Below are positions 25,870 through 34,676 of a DNA stretch of 38,134 nucleotides, one piece after another. Position 1 is the stretch's first letter; every line of letters starts with the position of its first letter. Both the position numbers and the translations under genes were made by a program. The stretch is from Pseudolabrys sp. (GTDB lineage: Bacteria; Pseudomonadota; Alphaproteobacteria; Rhizobiales; Xanthobacteraceae), in NCBI GenBank assembly GCA_022841665.1, contig JALHRB010000036.1, positions 1-38,134 on the forward strand. Direction: 5' to 3'. Below the pieces are notes generated by a model. That model searched no databases, was not told where the DNA came from, and saw only the letters and a list, made by a program, of their open reading frames with translations.

Positions 25870-27531
25870 ATGAAAGGGCGGGCTTGGCTGGCGCTTGGAC
25901 TTCTCGTGGCGGGCGCCGTCTTGTGCGGCGCAGCCTTCGCCCGCGAGCCGCGCACCGTCACTTTCCTCGCCATCAACGACATCTACCGGCTGGAAGGGGT
26001 AGCGGACAACACCAGCGGCGGCCTCACGCGCGTGCGCACGCTGCGCAAGGCGATCGAGCGCGATGCCCCCAACGCCATCCTGCTGCATGCCGGCGACTTC
26101 CTGTCGCCCTCGCTGGTCAGCCGCATGTTCAAGGGCGCGCAGATGATCGACGTCCTCAACAACCTGGACGGCGATGCCAACGCCTTCGACGCGCGCATGT
26201 TCGTCGCCTTCGGCAACCACGAGTTCGACGAGTCGACCTGCAACAGGCCGGACGCGCCGCTCAATGCGCGCGTGGCCGAATCGCAGTTCACCTGGCTGGC
26301 GGCCAACCTGGATTTCCCGACCTGCCCGAGCATGAGCGGCATGCTCAACCGCAAGAACGTGAAGAAGGACGGCGTCGTCATCGAGGTCGAGGGCGTGAAG
26401 GTCGGCCTGTTCGGCATCGGCCAGACGCCCGACAAGGCGAGCCTGCCGAAATATCCGCCGTTCGAGGAGTCGATGCCGGCGGCCAAGCGCAGCATCGACG
26501 CGCTGCGCAAGGCCGGCGCCGAGCTGATCGTCGCGCTGACGCATCTGCCGCGCGAGGACGACGAGGCGCTGCTCAAGGAACTGGCGTCGGCGGGCCTCGA
26601 TCTTCTCGTCGGCGGGCACGACCACACCCACATGACGCTCAAGGACGGGCAAGGCGTCGCGCGCGGTTTCAAGGCGGATTCCGACGCGCGCACGGCCTGG
26701 CGCATCGACGTGCATGTGCCGGCGGGCGGCAAGCCGCGTGTGGAAGCCAAGCTGATCACGCTCGACAAAAGAGTCGTTCCCGACGCGAACCTGACGAGTC
26801 TGGCGAAAGCCTGGACCGCCTTGGCCGAGGAAAAGATTTGCCTCGGCCGCGCCAAGAAGGGTCAACGCGTCCGGCCCGCCTGCCTGAACACGGTCGTCGG
26901 CAGCACGCGCGCGCTCGTCGAGCTCGAGGAAACGCCCAACCGCAGCCAGGAAACCGGCTTCGGCAACTGGCTCGCCGACGCCATGCTGCGCGAAACCAAG
27001 GCCGACGTGGCGATCGTCAATTCCGGCATTCTCGGACTGAACGAGGACCTTGCGGCCGGCACGCGCCTGCGCGTCGCGCACGTCGTCGACATCTTCCGCT
27101 TCGACGACGTGGTGGCCGTGCGCTCTTATCCGGCCAAGACCGTCTGCAAGGCGATCGAGCACGGGCTCGTCTTTCCCGGCACCGGCGCCTGGCCGCATCT
27201 CGGCGGCGTCACGGTCGAGGTGACGCGGACGGGCGACAAATATGAAAAGGCGGCGGTGAAAACGTTCACCGGCAAGCCGGGCCTCGACTGCACGAGCGAC
27301 GCGCCGGTCACGGTCGCCGCGGTGCCCTTCCTGCTTTGCGGCGGCGACAACTATCCGTTTCCGGCCAGCGCGAATTGCATGGCGGAGCTGGAGGCCAGGC
27401 CTTACGAGGCGGGCGGCAAGCCGGCGCTGCTGATCAGCCGGCTGGCTGAGGCGGCCATCCGCGCCGCCAAAGGCGGCATCAAGCCGGCGAAGGACGGGCG
27501 GGTGAGGTTTATCGAGGCGGGCGGGAAGTAG
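25870..27531 (+). CDS. Bifunctional metallophosphatase/5'-nucleotidase-family secreted protein
   Basis: A 553-residue exported protein. Residues 1-24 are a signal peptide (MKGRAWLALGLL...AAFA). The N-terminal metallophosphatase domain shows FLAINDIYRL, LLHAGDFLSPS, FGNHEFDES and GGHDHTHMT; the C-terminal 5'-nucleotidase domain shows GNWLADAMLRETKAD, VNSGILGLN, FRFDDVV and LLCGGDNYPF. The first metal motif reads ND-I-Y where UshA has D-x-H, and the usual NGGGIR is NSGILG, so chemistry may differ from classical UshA. The ATG at 25870 gives a clean signal peptide and has AGAGGT upstream; an in-frame ATG at 25837 is an alternative. Role is likely periplasmic nucleotide or phosphoester hydrolysis. 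Confidence 0.88.
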   Translation: MKGRAWLALGLLVAGAVLCGAAFAREPRTVTFLAINDIYRLEGVADNTSGGLTRVRTLRKAIERDAPNAILLHAGDFLSPSLVSRMFKGAQMIDVLNNLDGDANAFDARMFVAFGNHEFDESTCNRPDAPLNARVAESQFTWLAANLDFPTCPSMSGMLNRKNVKKDGVVIEVEGVKVGLFGIGQTPDKASLPKYPPFEESMPAAKRSIDALRKAGAELIVALTHLPREDDEALLKELASAGLDLLVGGHDHTHMTLKDGQGVARGFKADSDARTAWRIDVHVPAGGKPRVEAKLITLDKRVVPDANLTSLAKAWTALAEEKICLGRAKKGQRVRPACLNTVVGSTRALVELEETPNRSQETGFGNWLADAMLRETKADVAIVNSGILGLNEDLAAGTRLRVAHVVDIFRFDDVVAVRSYPAKTVCKAIEHGLVFPGTGAWPHLGGVTVEVTRTGDKYEKAAVKTFTGKPGLDCTSDAPVTVAAVPFLLCGGDNYPFPASANCMAELEARPYEAGGKPALLISRLAEAAIRAAKGGIKPAKDGRVRFIEAGGK

Positions 27532-27542
27532 GCGCCCGTTCT

Positions 27543-27640
27543 CCGCTCATTCCCGTACTCGGGTCCAGCCTTTGGCTGGCCCGAGCACAGGCTCCAGCGG
27601 GAATCCAGCACTGGGTCCCCGCTTTCGCGGGGACAAGCGG
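27543..27640. repeat. CCGCTC-type paired palindrome with a second palindrome nested in one hairpin
   Basis: The outer frame is a family copy: CCGCTCATTCCCG on the left, CGGGAATCCAGCAC, then GGGTCCCCGCTTTCGCGGGGAC and AAGCGG on the right. The left hairpin, however, has its loop replaced by about 42 bases (27556-27597) that hold another palindrome, CTCGGG(T)CCAGCC with GGCTGGCCCGAG. This looks like insertion of one palindromic element into the loop of another. It lies between the nucleotidase gene and the ahcY terminator. Confidence 0.8.
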
Positions 27641-27651
27641 ATGCCTGCAAT

Positions 27652-27677
27652 AAAAAGGCCGGGCATTAAGCCCGGCC
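27652..27677 (-). terminator. Rho-independent terminator of ahcY
   Basis: On the minus strand a perfect 8-bp stem, GGCCGGGC / GCCCGGCC, with a 5-base loop is followed directly by five T residues. It lies about 30 bases beyond the ahcY stop codon, ideal for ending that transcript. There is no equivalent T-run for the rightward nucleotidase transcript. Confidence 0.9.
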
Positions 27678-27707
27678 ATTCGTCATTTCCGCGATGAAGC
27701 GAGACGT

Positions 27708-29141
<1,434 letters not shown>

Positions 29142-29189
29142 GACGATCCTTTTGCGGACACGGGATTGGAATGGGGGATTGCTGCCGTG

Positions 29190-29218
29190 CCTATAACAGG
29201 CCCGGCGACCCCCCGCAA
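29190..29218 (-). promoter_or_regulatory. Candidate ahcY promoter
   Basis: Read on the minus strand, TTGCGG (plus 29213-29218) and TATAGG (plus 29190-29195) are 17 bases apart and about 50 bases upstream of the ahcY ATG. The match to the sigma-70 consensus is moderate. A perfect palindrome lies just upstream of the -35 element. Confidence 0.4.
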
Positions 29219-29225
29219 CGCATAT

Positions 29226-29241
29226 ATAAAGATTTCTTTAT
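29226..29241. promoter_or_regulatory. Candidate operator of ahcY (perfect 7-bp dyad, SahR-like)
   Basis: ATAAAGA-TT-TCTTTAT is a perfect inverted repeat in an otherwise GC-rich region, seven bases upstream of the candidate -35 element of ahcY. ArsR-family SahR regulators are known to control the S-adenosylhomocysteine cycle in Proteobacteria through AT-rich palindromes, and this resembles that type of site from memory; I could not compare it with a published matrix. No arsR-type gene is in the window. Confidence 0.5.
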
Positions 29242-29266
29242 GTAAGGTTTCCAAACCCGGAAGGGG

Positions 29267-29569
29267 TCAGTCCTCTTCCCCAAACCGGCCGGCGACCAGC
29301 GCGCTCAAGGCGTCGATGGCCTTCTGCGCCTGTTTCCCCGTTGCCGACAGGGTGATGGTCGTGCCGGGCGCGGCGGCGAGCATCATCAGGCCCATGATCG
29401 AGGTGGCGCCGACGGTTTCATGACCGCGGGTCACGGTTATGGCGGCGTCGAATTGTTCGGCCATCTGCACGAATTTCGCGGAGGCGCGCGCGTGCAGGCC
29501 CTTTTTGTTGACGATCTCGACGTCGCGCACGATGGCGCCCTTGAGCGTCGGGTCGCTTGAGCCGGTCAT
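29267..29569 (-). CDS. Phosphocarrier protein HPr (regulatory PTS)
   Basis: A 100-residue HPr. The phosphorylated His 26 is in NKKGLHARASAKF, and the regulatory serine (Ser 57) in GATSIMGLMMLAA, which HprK can phosphorylate. About ten extra residues precede the usual start. In alphaproteobacteria without sugar PTS permeases HPr relays phosphate from EI-Ntr to regulatory EIIA proteins. Its ATG overlaps the stop of the EIIA gene by four bases (ATGA), indicating translational coupling. Known family roles include control of carbon/nitrogen balance and, in several rhizobia, ChvG-ChvI and PckA-linked functions. Confidence 0.93.
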   Translation of the reverse strand: MTGSSDPTLKGAIVRDVEIVNKKGLHARASAKFVQMAEQFDAAITVTRGHETVGATSIMGLMMLAAAPGTTITLSATGKQAQKAIDALSALVAGRFGEED

Positions 29570-29967
29570 TTACCGCTGAGAACCCGGCTGGCGATGGTGC
29601 AGTACTTGCGGCCGGCTTCCTGCGCGGCGGCGACAGCGGATTCAAGCGGACAGGTTTCGCGCACCTTGGCGAGCTTGATCAGCATCGGCAGATTGATGCC
29701 GGCCAGCACCTCGACCTTGGGCTGGCTCATCACCGAAATGGCGAGATTGGAGGGGGTGCCGCCGAACATGTCAGTGAGGATGGCGACCCCTTCGCCACTG
29801 TCGACGCGCTTGACCGCGTCGAGGATGTTCTTGCGGCACTGCTCGACGTCGTCGTCGGGGCCGATGGTGATCGCCTCGATCTGGCGCTGCGGTCCCACGA
29901 CATGTTCTAGGGCCGAGCGAAACTCGGTGGCGAGCCGCCCGTGGGTTACTAATACGAGGCCGATCAT
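29566..29967 (-). CDS. PTS mannose-type EIIA (regulatory)
   Basis: A 133-residue EIIA-Man domain. The active His 9 is in MIGLVLVTHGRLA and the segment ILTDMFGGTPSNLA is characteristic. No IIB, IIC or IID gene follows, so it is a regulatory EIIA of the PTS-Ntr type rather than part of a mannose transporter. The ATG at 29967 has GAGGAG six bases upstream; the frame extending to 30096 has no start support. Its stop overlaps the HPr start by four bases. The hprK gene lies 241 bases upstream on the same strand, with a promoter-like AT-rich stretch in between. Confidence 0.93.
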   Translation of the reverse strand: MIGLVLVTHGRLATEFRSALEHVVGPQRQIEAITIGPDDDVEQCRKNILDAVKRVDSGEGVAILTDMFGGTPSNLAISVMSQPKVEVLAGINLPMLIKLAKVRETCPLESAVAAAQEAGRKYCTIASRVLSGK

Positions 29968-30208
29968 TCCGAACTCCTCGCGGGCGCCATTTTGCGCCGC
30001 ACGAAAGGGGGCACATTCAGGCCCATCCGAAACCCCATTGCAAGGGGCCTGCTCGCTATATAGGCGCTCTGCTGCACTGCGGAAAGATGGGGCCACGGGA
30101 GGCCTCTGGGAGGTCCGGTTTCGGCGGGGCGATCCTAGGCCCGTTATGGTTAATTATTCCAAACAAGGATCGCAGGGGGCTCCGGGTAGCCCAGAAGCGG
30201 GCCCTCGG

Positions 30209-30655
30209 TCAATCGGCCGCCGGGGGCGTCCTCAGGAATGCCAGCACCAAAGGCAGGGCAGCTATGCCGGCTGCGACAGCTAGACGCGGCAAGGTGACGC
30301 CGGCGATGGCGGTCCGCATCGTTTCAGGTTCCGGCAGGCGGGCGGCATCCTCCGCGGCGAGGTCGACGACCAGGCCCGCCACCGCCATTGGCTCGTAGGC
30401 CATCCGGCGGATGCCGAGCCCGCGCACTTCGAGCAGCCCGGCAAGCTTTTCGGCCGACCGCACCAGCAGGCGTCCGGCGTGGGCTTCGACGCGGGCGCGG
30501 TCGTCCGCCACCAGCCGCGCGAAGGGCAGGGCGCCCTGCGCGGCCGCCTCCAAGAGGTCCCAGGCCAGCCGCGACTTGCCCGATCCCGCGCGTCCGCGGA
30601 TCAGCACGGCCTTGGGGCCGGCAAGCACGGCGGAGGCATGGATGGTGGAGCTCAC
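30209..30655 (-). CDS. hprK: HPr kinase/phosphorylase, short alphaproteobacterial form
   Basis: A 148-residue protein containing only the catalytic C-terminal domain of HprK (Firmicute HprK is about 310). The P-loop GRAGSGKS is at residues 21-28, the HprK signature RGLGI at 78-82, and a hydrophobic C-terminal segment near 125-140. It would phosphorylate HPr on its regulatory serine. The start is GTG at 30655 (VSSTIHASAVLAG), with GGGGATGGGA just upstream; the frame beyond it is only repeat DNA and antisense to the GIY-YIG gene. In relatives hprK usually follows chvG closely; here a GIY-YIG gene and two palindromes intervene. Confidence 0.9.
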   Translation of the reverse strand: MSSTIHASAVLAGPKAVLIRGRAGSGKSRLAWDLLEAAAQGALPFARLVADDRARVEAHAGRLLVRSAEKLAGLLEVRGLGIRRMAYEPMAVAGLVVDLAAEDAARLPEPETMRTAIAGVTLPRLAVAAGIAALPLVLAFLRTPPAAD

Positions 30656-30667
30656 GTTGTCCCATCC

Positions 30668-30703
30668 CCGCTCATTCCCGCGCAAGCGGGAATCCAGCGC
30701 TGA
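30668..30703. repeat. CCGCTC-type palindromic unit, left flank of GIY-YIG element
   Basis: The unit starts CCGCTC, holds the hairpin ATTCCCGC-GCAA-GCGGGAAT and ends CCAGCGCTGA. Its first 33 bases are identical to one half of the gene-less pair at 36591-36652. It lies 12 bases before the hprK start codon (in transcription order) and 10 bases beyond the GIY-YIG stop. Confidence 0.9.
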
Positions 30704-30713
30704 GGTGCTTTCA

Positions 30714-31001
30714 TCAGATTGCGACTTCTTCCCAGAGATCGTTCCATTCTGGATTCCTCGTCTCGATCGCTTGCGTCTTCCAGTGTCGCCGCCATTTCTT
30801 GACCTGGCGCTCGCGAGCGAAGGCTGACTCACGCGAGCTATGCTCTTCGAACCAGACCAGGACCTTCAGTCCGTATCGCTTTGTAAAGCCGTCGATAATA
30901 CCTTCACAATGCTCCCAGACGCGCCGGACAAGGTCGTCGGTCATACCTACATAGATCGTTCCGTTTCGGCGGCTCGCGAGCATGTAGACGTAAAATGCCA
31001 T
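30714..31001 (-). CDS. Small GIY-YIG nuclease-domain protein
   Basis: A 95-residue single-domain GIY-YIG protein of the UPF0213/YhbQ-like class. All catalytic landmarks are present: FYVYMLASRR, then TIYVGMTDDLVRRVWEHC (Tyr, Arg, His) and the metal-binding Glu in FARERQVKKWRRHWK, ending with NPEWNDLWEE. Nothing else is attached, so DNA recognition must come from this domain or from structure. It sits between chvG and hprK on their strand, and inverted 36-bp palindromes bracket it at 10 and 72 bases. No cellular role is established for these short members. The start ATG at 31001 has only a weak ribosome-binding site. The context suggests a selfish or repeat-linked gene. Confidence 0.92.
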   Translation of the reverse strand: MAFYVYMLASRRNGTIYVGMTDDLVRRVWEHCEGIIDGFTKRYGLKVLVWFEEHSSRESAFARERQVKKWRRHWKTQAIETRNPEWNDLWEEVAI

Positions 31002-31073
31002 AGCGAAGGCCTACCCGTTCGCGTCGGTGCAAACGCGCTCGCGCCAAAGCTTATCGTTGAAGGATACTGCTTG

Positions 31074-31109
31074 TCAGCGCTGGACCCCCGCGTTCGCGGG
31101 GGTGAGCGG
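31074..31109. repeat. CCGCTC-type palindromic unit, right flank of GIY-YIG element
   Basis: Inverted relative to the left unit: TCAGCGCTGGACC, hairpin ACCCCCGCG-TT-CGCGGGGGT, then GAGCGG at the outer end. Compared with the left unit (reverse complemented), 30 of 36 bases match; four of the six changes are paired TT/AA to CC/GG substitutions that keep the stem. It lies ten bases beyond the chvG stop codon. Confidence 0.9.
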
Positions 31110-31119
31110 AGGGTCGGAA

Positions 31120-32928
31120 TCACATCGCCGGCAGGCGGACGATGAAGCGCGCGCCGAGCACGCGCGGCGCTTCGCCGGCTGCGCCGGGCGCAGCGCGGTT
31201 CTCGGCGCGGATGGTGCCGCCATGCGCTTCGACGATCTGCTTGGAGATCGACAGGCCGAGGCCGGAGTTCTGGCCGAAGCCCTGCTCGGGACGGTCGGTG
31301 TAGAAGCGCTCGAAAATCTTTTCCAGCGCGTCGGGGCGGATGCCGGGGCCGTCGTCGTCGACCAGGATCTCCACCTCGCCCTTCAGCTTGCGGCAGGTGA
31401 CGCGCGCGTTGCCGCCCGCGGGCGAGAACGAGCGCGCATTGTCGATGAGGTTGCTCACCACCTGGCCGAGCCGGGAATCGTGACCCGGCACCTTGAAGCT
31501 CGACGGCGGCCCGCCTTCGAAGCTGAGCGTGACGCCGACATCGTTGATGCGCACTTCGTTGGCGGCCTTGACCAGCGCCTCGAGCAGCCTGGCGAGATCG
31601 ACCGGCGCGGCCTCCTGCCGCTGCAATTCGGCGTCGAGACGGCTGGCGTCCGAGATGTCCGTGATCAGGCGGTCGAGCCGTCGCACGTCGTGCTCGATGA
31701 CGTCGAGCAGGCGCTTGCGGTTGGCGTCGGTCTTCGCCATCGGCAGCGTCTCCACCGCCGAGCGCAGCGAGGTGAGCGGATTGCGCAGTTCATGCGCCAC
31801 GTCGGCGGCGAAGCTCTCGATCGCCTCGATGCGGGTGTAGAGCGCGTTGGTCATGTCGCGCAGCGCCCCCGACAGATGGCCGATCTCGTCCTTGCGGCGG
31901 GTGAAGTCGGGGATCTCGACGCGGCTGCGGATGCGCCGGCGCACGCGCTCGGCGCCGTCGGCCAGCCGTCGCACGGGGCCGGCGATGGTGCCGGCCAGCA
32001 GCATCGACAACAGCACCATGACGGCGGCGGCGACCAGGAACACCTTGAAGATGGCGAAGCGTTCGGCCTCCACCATGTCGTCGATGTCGGCGCCTTGCGT
32101 CGACAGCATCAGCACACCGCGCACGGCGCGGAAGCGCTGTACCGGCACGGCGACCGAGACGATCACCTCGCCGCGGTCGTTGATGCGCACCTGGCTGGCG
32201 TGCAGGCCGTTGAGCGCCTGCGTCACTTCCGGATAGCCCTTGCCGTTTTCCGGACCGAGCTCCTTGTAGAGCGGCAGGTCGCCGCGCCCGAACCAGCGGC
32301 GGATGGCGATGAAGCTGCGCTCCATCAGCCCGGGCGTCTCGGCGTTGGGCGGCGGCAGGTCGAAGCGCAGCACGTCGCCGCGGCCGTAGAGATTGCGGCT
32401 GTCGAGGATGAGCACGCCGTCGCGGTCGTAGATGCGCGCGCGCGTCTTGGTCGGCGACACCAGGCGGCGCAGCACCGGGGCGACGCGCTCGGGATTGATG
32501 GGAAATTCGATGCTCGACAAGGAGTCGTCGCCGGGGCCGTAGCTTTCGCCCGCCTGCAATTCGAGCAGGCGGTCGGGATCGATGGTGATGGAGTCGGTCT
32601 CGACGGTGGCGGAGGCCGCGATGGCGCCGGCGATGATCTCGCTCTGCACCAGCAGGCTCTGCACGCGCGCGTCGATCAGGCCGGCGCGGAACTGCGAGAG
32701 GTACATCACGCCGACGACCAGCGCGGCGAGGCCGGCAAGATTTAGGAAGACGATGCGGCGGGTGAGGCTGGAGAAGCTCTGCGAGACGAAGAGCGCCCAG
32801 GCCGAGCGCAGCATGCGCCGGAGCGCGCTCGCACGCTCGGGCGCGGGCGGCGCGGCGTTCTCGCGCGCGCTTTCGCCTTCAGCCTTCTGCGCCAGGAGTT
32901 CCTGGGTCCGGTCGAGCACGTCGTTCAA
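31120..32928 (-). CDS. chvG: ChvG/ExoS/BvrS-type sensor histidine kinase
   Basis: A 602-residue membrane kinase. TM1 is near residues 60-80 (RIVFLNLAGLAALVVGVMY), a large periplasmic sensor covers about 85-270, and TM2 lies near 280-300 (VFLVAAAVMVLLSMLLAG), followed by HAMP, the phospho-acceptor His 379 in DVAHELRNPLTSL, N-box SNLIDNARSF, G1 DDDGPGI and G2 NSGLGLSI. ChvG senses acidity and envelope state and phosphorylates ChvI; in rhizobia and Brucella it governs exopolysaccharide, symbiosis and virulence. The apparent start is TTG at 32928; a GTG three codons on (32919) is equally possible. chvI lies 85 bases upstream on the same strand. Confidence 0.95.
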   Translation of the reverse strand: MNDVLDRTQELLAQKAEGESARENAAPPAPERASALRRMLRSAWALFVSQSFSSLTRRIVFLNLAGLAALVVGVMYLSQFRAGLIDARVQSLLVQSEIIAGAIAASATVETDSITIDPDRLLELQAGESYGPGDDSLSSIEFPINPERVAPVLRRLVSPTKTRARIYDRDGVLILDSRNLYGRGDVLRFDLPPPNAETPGLMERSFIAIRRWFGRGDLPLYKELGPENGKGYPEVTQALNGLHASQVRINDRGEVIVSVAVPVQRFRAVRGVLMLSTQGADIDDMVEAERFAIFKVFLVAAAVMVLLSMLLAGTIAGPVRRLADGAERVRRRIRSRVEIPDFTRRKDEIGHLSGALRDMTNALYTRIEAIESFAADVAHELRNPLTSLRSAVETLPMAKTDANRKRLLDVIEHDVRRLDRLITDISDASRLDAELQRQEAAPVDLARLLEALVKAANEVRINDVGVTLSFEGGPPSSFKVPGHDSRLGQVVSNLIDNARSFSPAGGNARVTCRKLKGEVEILVDDDGPGIRPDALEKIFERFYTDRPEQGFGQNSGLGLSISKQIVEAHGGTIRAENRAAPGAAGEAPRVLGARFIVRLPAM

Positions 32929-33013
32929 TCCAGCCGGGTTGATCGTATAGGCGATTTTACCGCAAGCCGGGCCTGGACGTTAGTGACCCCCGGGGGCCGA
33001 CTTTAAGCGCCCG

Positions 33014-33712
33014 CTATTCCTTGAAGCGGTAACCGACGCCGTACAGCGTCTCGATCATCTCGAAGTCGTCGTCGACCACCTTGAACTTCTTGCGCAGCCG
33101 CTTGATGTGGCTGTCGATGGTGCGGTCGTCGACGTAGACCTGATCGTCGTAGGCGGCATCCATCAGCGCGTTGCGGCTCTTGACGACGCCGGGGCGGGTG
33201 GCGAGCGCTTGCAGGATGAGGAATTCGGTGACGGTGAGCGTGACCGGCTCGTTCTTCCAGGTGCAGGTGTGGCGCTCGGGGTCCATGCGCAGCAGGCCGC
33301 GCTCGAGCACCTTGGCGGAATCGACTTCCTTCGGCGCGGAGCCATCCTTCGGAACCGCGCGCCGCAGCACCGCCTTCACGCGCTCGACCAGGAGCCGCTG
33401 CGAAAACGGTTTGCGGATGAAGTCGTCGGCGCCCATCTTGAGGCCGAACAATTCGTCGATTTCCTCGTCCTTGGAGGTGAGGAAGATCACCGGGATGTCG
33501 GTCTTCTGGCGCAGCCGGCGCAAGGTCTCCATGCCGTCCATGCGCGGCATCTTGATGTCGAGGATCGCCAGGTCCGGCGGCGAGGTCTTGAAACCGTCGA
33601 GCGCGGAGGCGCCGTCGGTATAGGTCATGATCCGGTAGCCTTCGGATTCGAGGGCCATCGAAACGGAGGTGAGGATGTTGCGGTCGTCGTCGACGAGAGC
33701 GATGGTCGGCAT
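33014..33712 (-). CDS. chvI: ChvI/BvrR-type response regulator
   Basis: A 232-residue OmpR-type regulator. The receiver domain (about 1-120) has the acidic pocket VDDDRN (8-10), phosphorylated Asp 52 in [12 protein letters not shown], and FLTSKDEE with the conserved Lys. The C-terminal winged helix (about 135-232) shows [28 protein letters not shown] and YGVGYRFKE. It receives phosphate from ChvG. The ATG at 33712 was chosen because AGAGGGG precedes it and homologues start [12 protein letters not shown]; the frame extends to 33754 without support. Divergent from the HugZ-like gene. Confidence 0.96.
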   Translation of the reverse strand: MPTIALVDDDRNILTSVSMALESEGYRIMTYTDGASALDGFKTSPPDLAILDIKMPRMDGMETLRRLRQKTDIPVIFLTSKDEEIDELFGLKMGADDFIRKPFSQRLLVERVKAVLRRAVPKDGSAPKEVDSAKVLERGLLRMDPERHTCTWKNEPVTLTVTEFLILQALATRPGVVKSRNALMDAAYDDQVYVDDRTIDSHIKRLRKKFKVVDDDFEMIETLYGVGYRFKE

Positions 33713-33875
33713 GGGCCCCTCTTTGTTGACGTCCCGGGCATTGGTGAAGCCCACAAACGGGGGCTGAAATGTGACCTCTTTGCAACAACTATGTGATTCG
33801 ATAGCGATTTCAACCCCGCCAGCCCGAAAGAATACGGGTCCGGCCCCGATCGTTAATAAAGGTTAATTTTAGCCG

Positions 33876-34676
33876 ATGACGCCCGCCGATCCAGATTCGC
33901 CGCTCCCGGGCGCGATGCCGGGACGCACCCCGGAGAACGCGCCGCAACCGGCCGACTTCGCCCCGCGCGCGGTGGCGAAGCTGCTGCTGCGGGTCATCCG
34001 CGTCGGCACCTTGGCCACGCTCGACCGCAACACCGGTCATCCTTTCACCTCGCTCGTCAATGTCGCGACCGATGTTGACGGCTCGCCCGTCATCCTGATT
34101 TCCAAACTCGCGACCCACACGGCCAACCTGGAGCGCGACGGCCGCGCCTCGGTGCTGCTGGCCGAGACCGGCAAAGGCGACGCGCTGGCGCATCCGCGCC
34201 TGACGGTGCTGGGCGCCTTCGCGCCGGTCGCACGCGAAAGCGAAGACGATGCGCGGCTGCGCCGCCGGTTCCTGGCGCGCCATCCGAAGTCGGAGCTCTA
34301 TGCCGGCTTCCCGGATTTCGCCTTCTGGCGCATGGCCGTCGTGTCGGCGCATCTCAACGGCGGCTTCGCGCGCGCCGCCGATCTCACGGCGGGCGATGTG
34401 CTCACGGACGTGTCCGACGCGGAAGCGTTGATCGAGGCGGAAGCCGGCGCGGTCGCGCACATGAACGGCGACCACGCCGAGGCCTGCCGGCTTTATGCAA
34501 CCAGGCTGCTCGGCGCGCCCGACGCCGACTGGCGCTGCGTCGGCATCGATCCCGAGGGCATCGATCTGCAACAGGGCAACGCGGCGCTGCGGCTGGCCTT
34601 CCCGCAGCGTGTCACCGGGCCGGGGCCTTTGCGCGGGGTGCTCAAGCAGCTTGCCGAACAGGCGCGGGCCCGCTGA
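33876..34676 (+). CDS. HugZ-like pyridoxamine 5'-phosphate oxidase-fold protein with DUF2470 domain
   Basis: A 266-residue protein. The N-terminal split-barrel (about 25-170) has GTLATLDRNTGHPFTSLVNVA, ISKLATHTANLERDGRASVL and LRRRFLARHPKSELYAGFPDF; the C-terminal DUF2470 domain (about 185-265) has AVAHMNGDHAEACRLYA and GIDPEGIDLQ. This two-domain build is that of HugZ/HutZ-type heme-binding or heme-degrading proteins and of PPOX-like FMN proteins. Its place between chvI and pckA is common in Hyphomicrobiales. The start ATG at 33876 has a weak ribosome-binding site; ATG 33915 is an alternative. Confidence 0.87.
   Translation: MTPADPDSPLPGAMPGRTPENAPQPADFAPRAVAKLLLRVIRVGTLATLDRNTGHPFTSLVNVATDVDGSPVILISKLATHTANLERDGRASVLLAETGKGDALAHPRLTVLGAFAPVARESEDDARLRRRFLARHPKSELYAGFPDFAFWRMAVVSAHLNGGFARAADLTAGDVLTDVSDAEALIEAEAGAVAHMNGDHAEACRLYATRLLGAPDADWRCVGIDPEGIDLQQGNAALRLAFPQRVTGPGPLRGVLKQLAEQARAR

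Larger units (their letters stand above)
30668..31109 (-). mobile_element. Putative GIY-YIG gene cassette with palindromic inverted ends
   Basis: Two 36-bp palindromic units in inverted orientation enclose a single 95-codon GIY-YIG gene, about 442 bases in all. Gene-less pairs of the same unit occur at 15.7, 27.6 and 36.6 kb. The cassette separates hprK from chvG, which are usually adjacent. No target-site duplication is visible at the borders. Calling it mobile is inference from architecture; it could instead be a gene that happens to lie between two independent repeats. Confidence 0.45.

Noticed and set aside
29142-29266. Possible SAH or SAM riboswitch upstream of ahcY
   Set aside because: I could not assemble the conserved pairing of a known SAH or SAM riboswitch in the leader; a protein-bound palindrome explains the visible structure better.
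30656-30832. 59-residue N-terminal extension of HprK
   Set aside because: It runs through a palindromic repeat and across the 3' end of the GIY-YIG gene in another frame; short alphaproteobacterial HprK begins at about the GTG at 30655.
31027-32745. 572-aa plus-strand frame across chvG
   Set aside because: Antisense shadow of chvG; the minus-strand kinase motifs leave no doubt about the coding strand.
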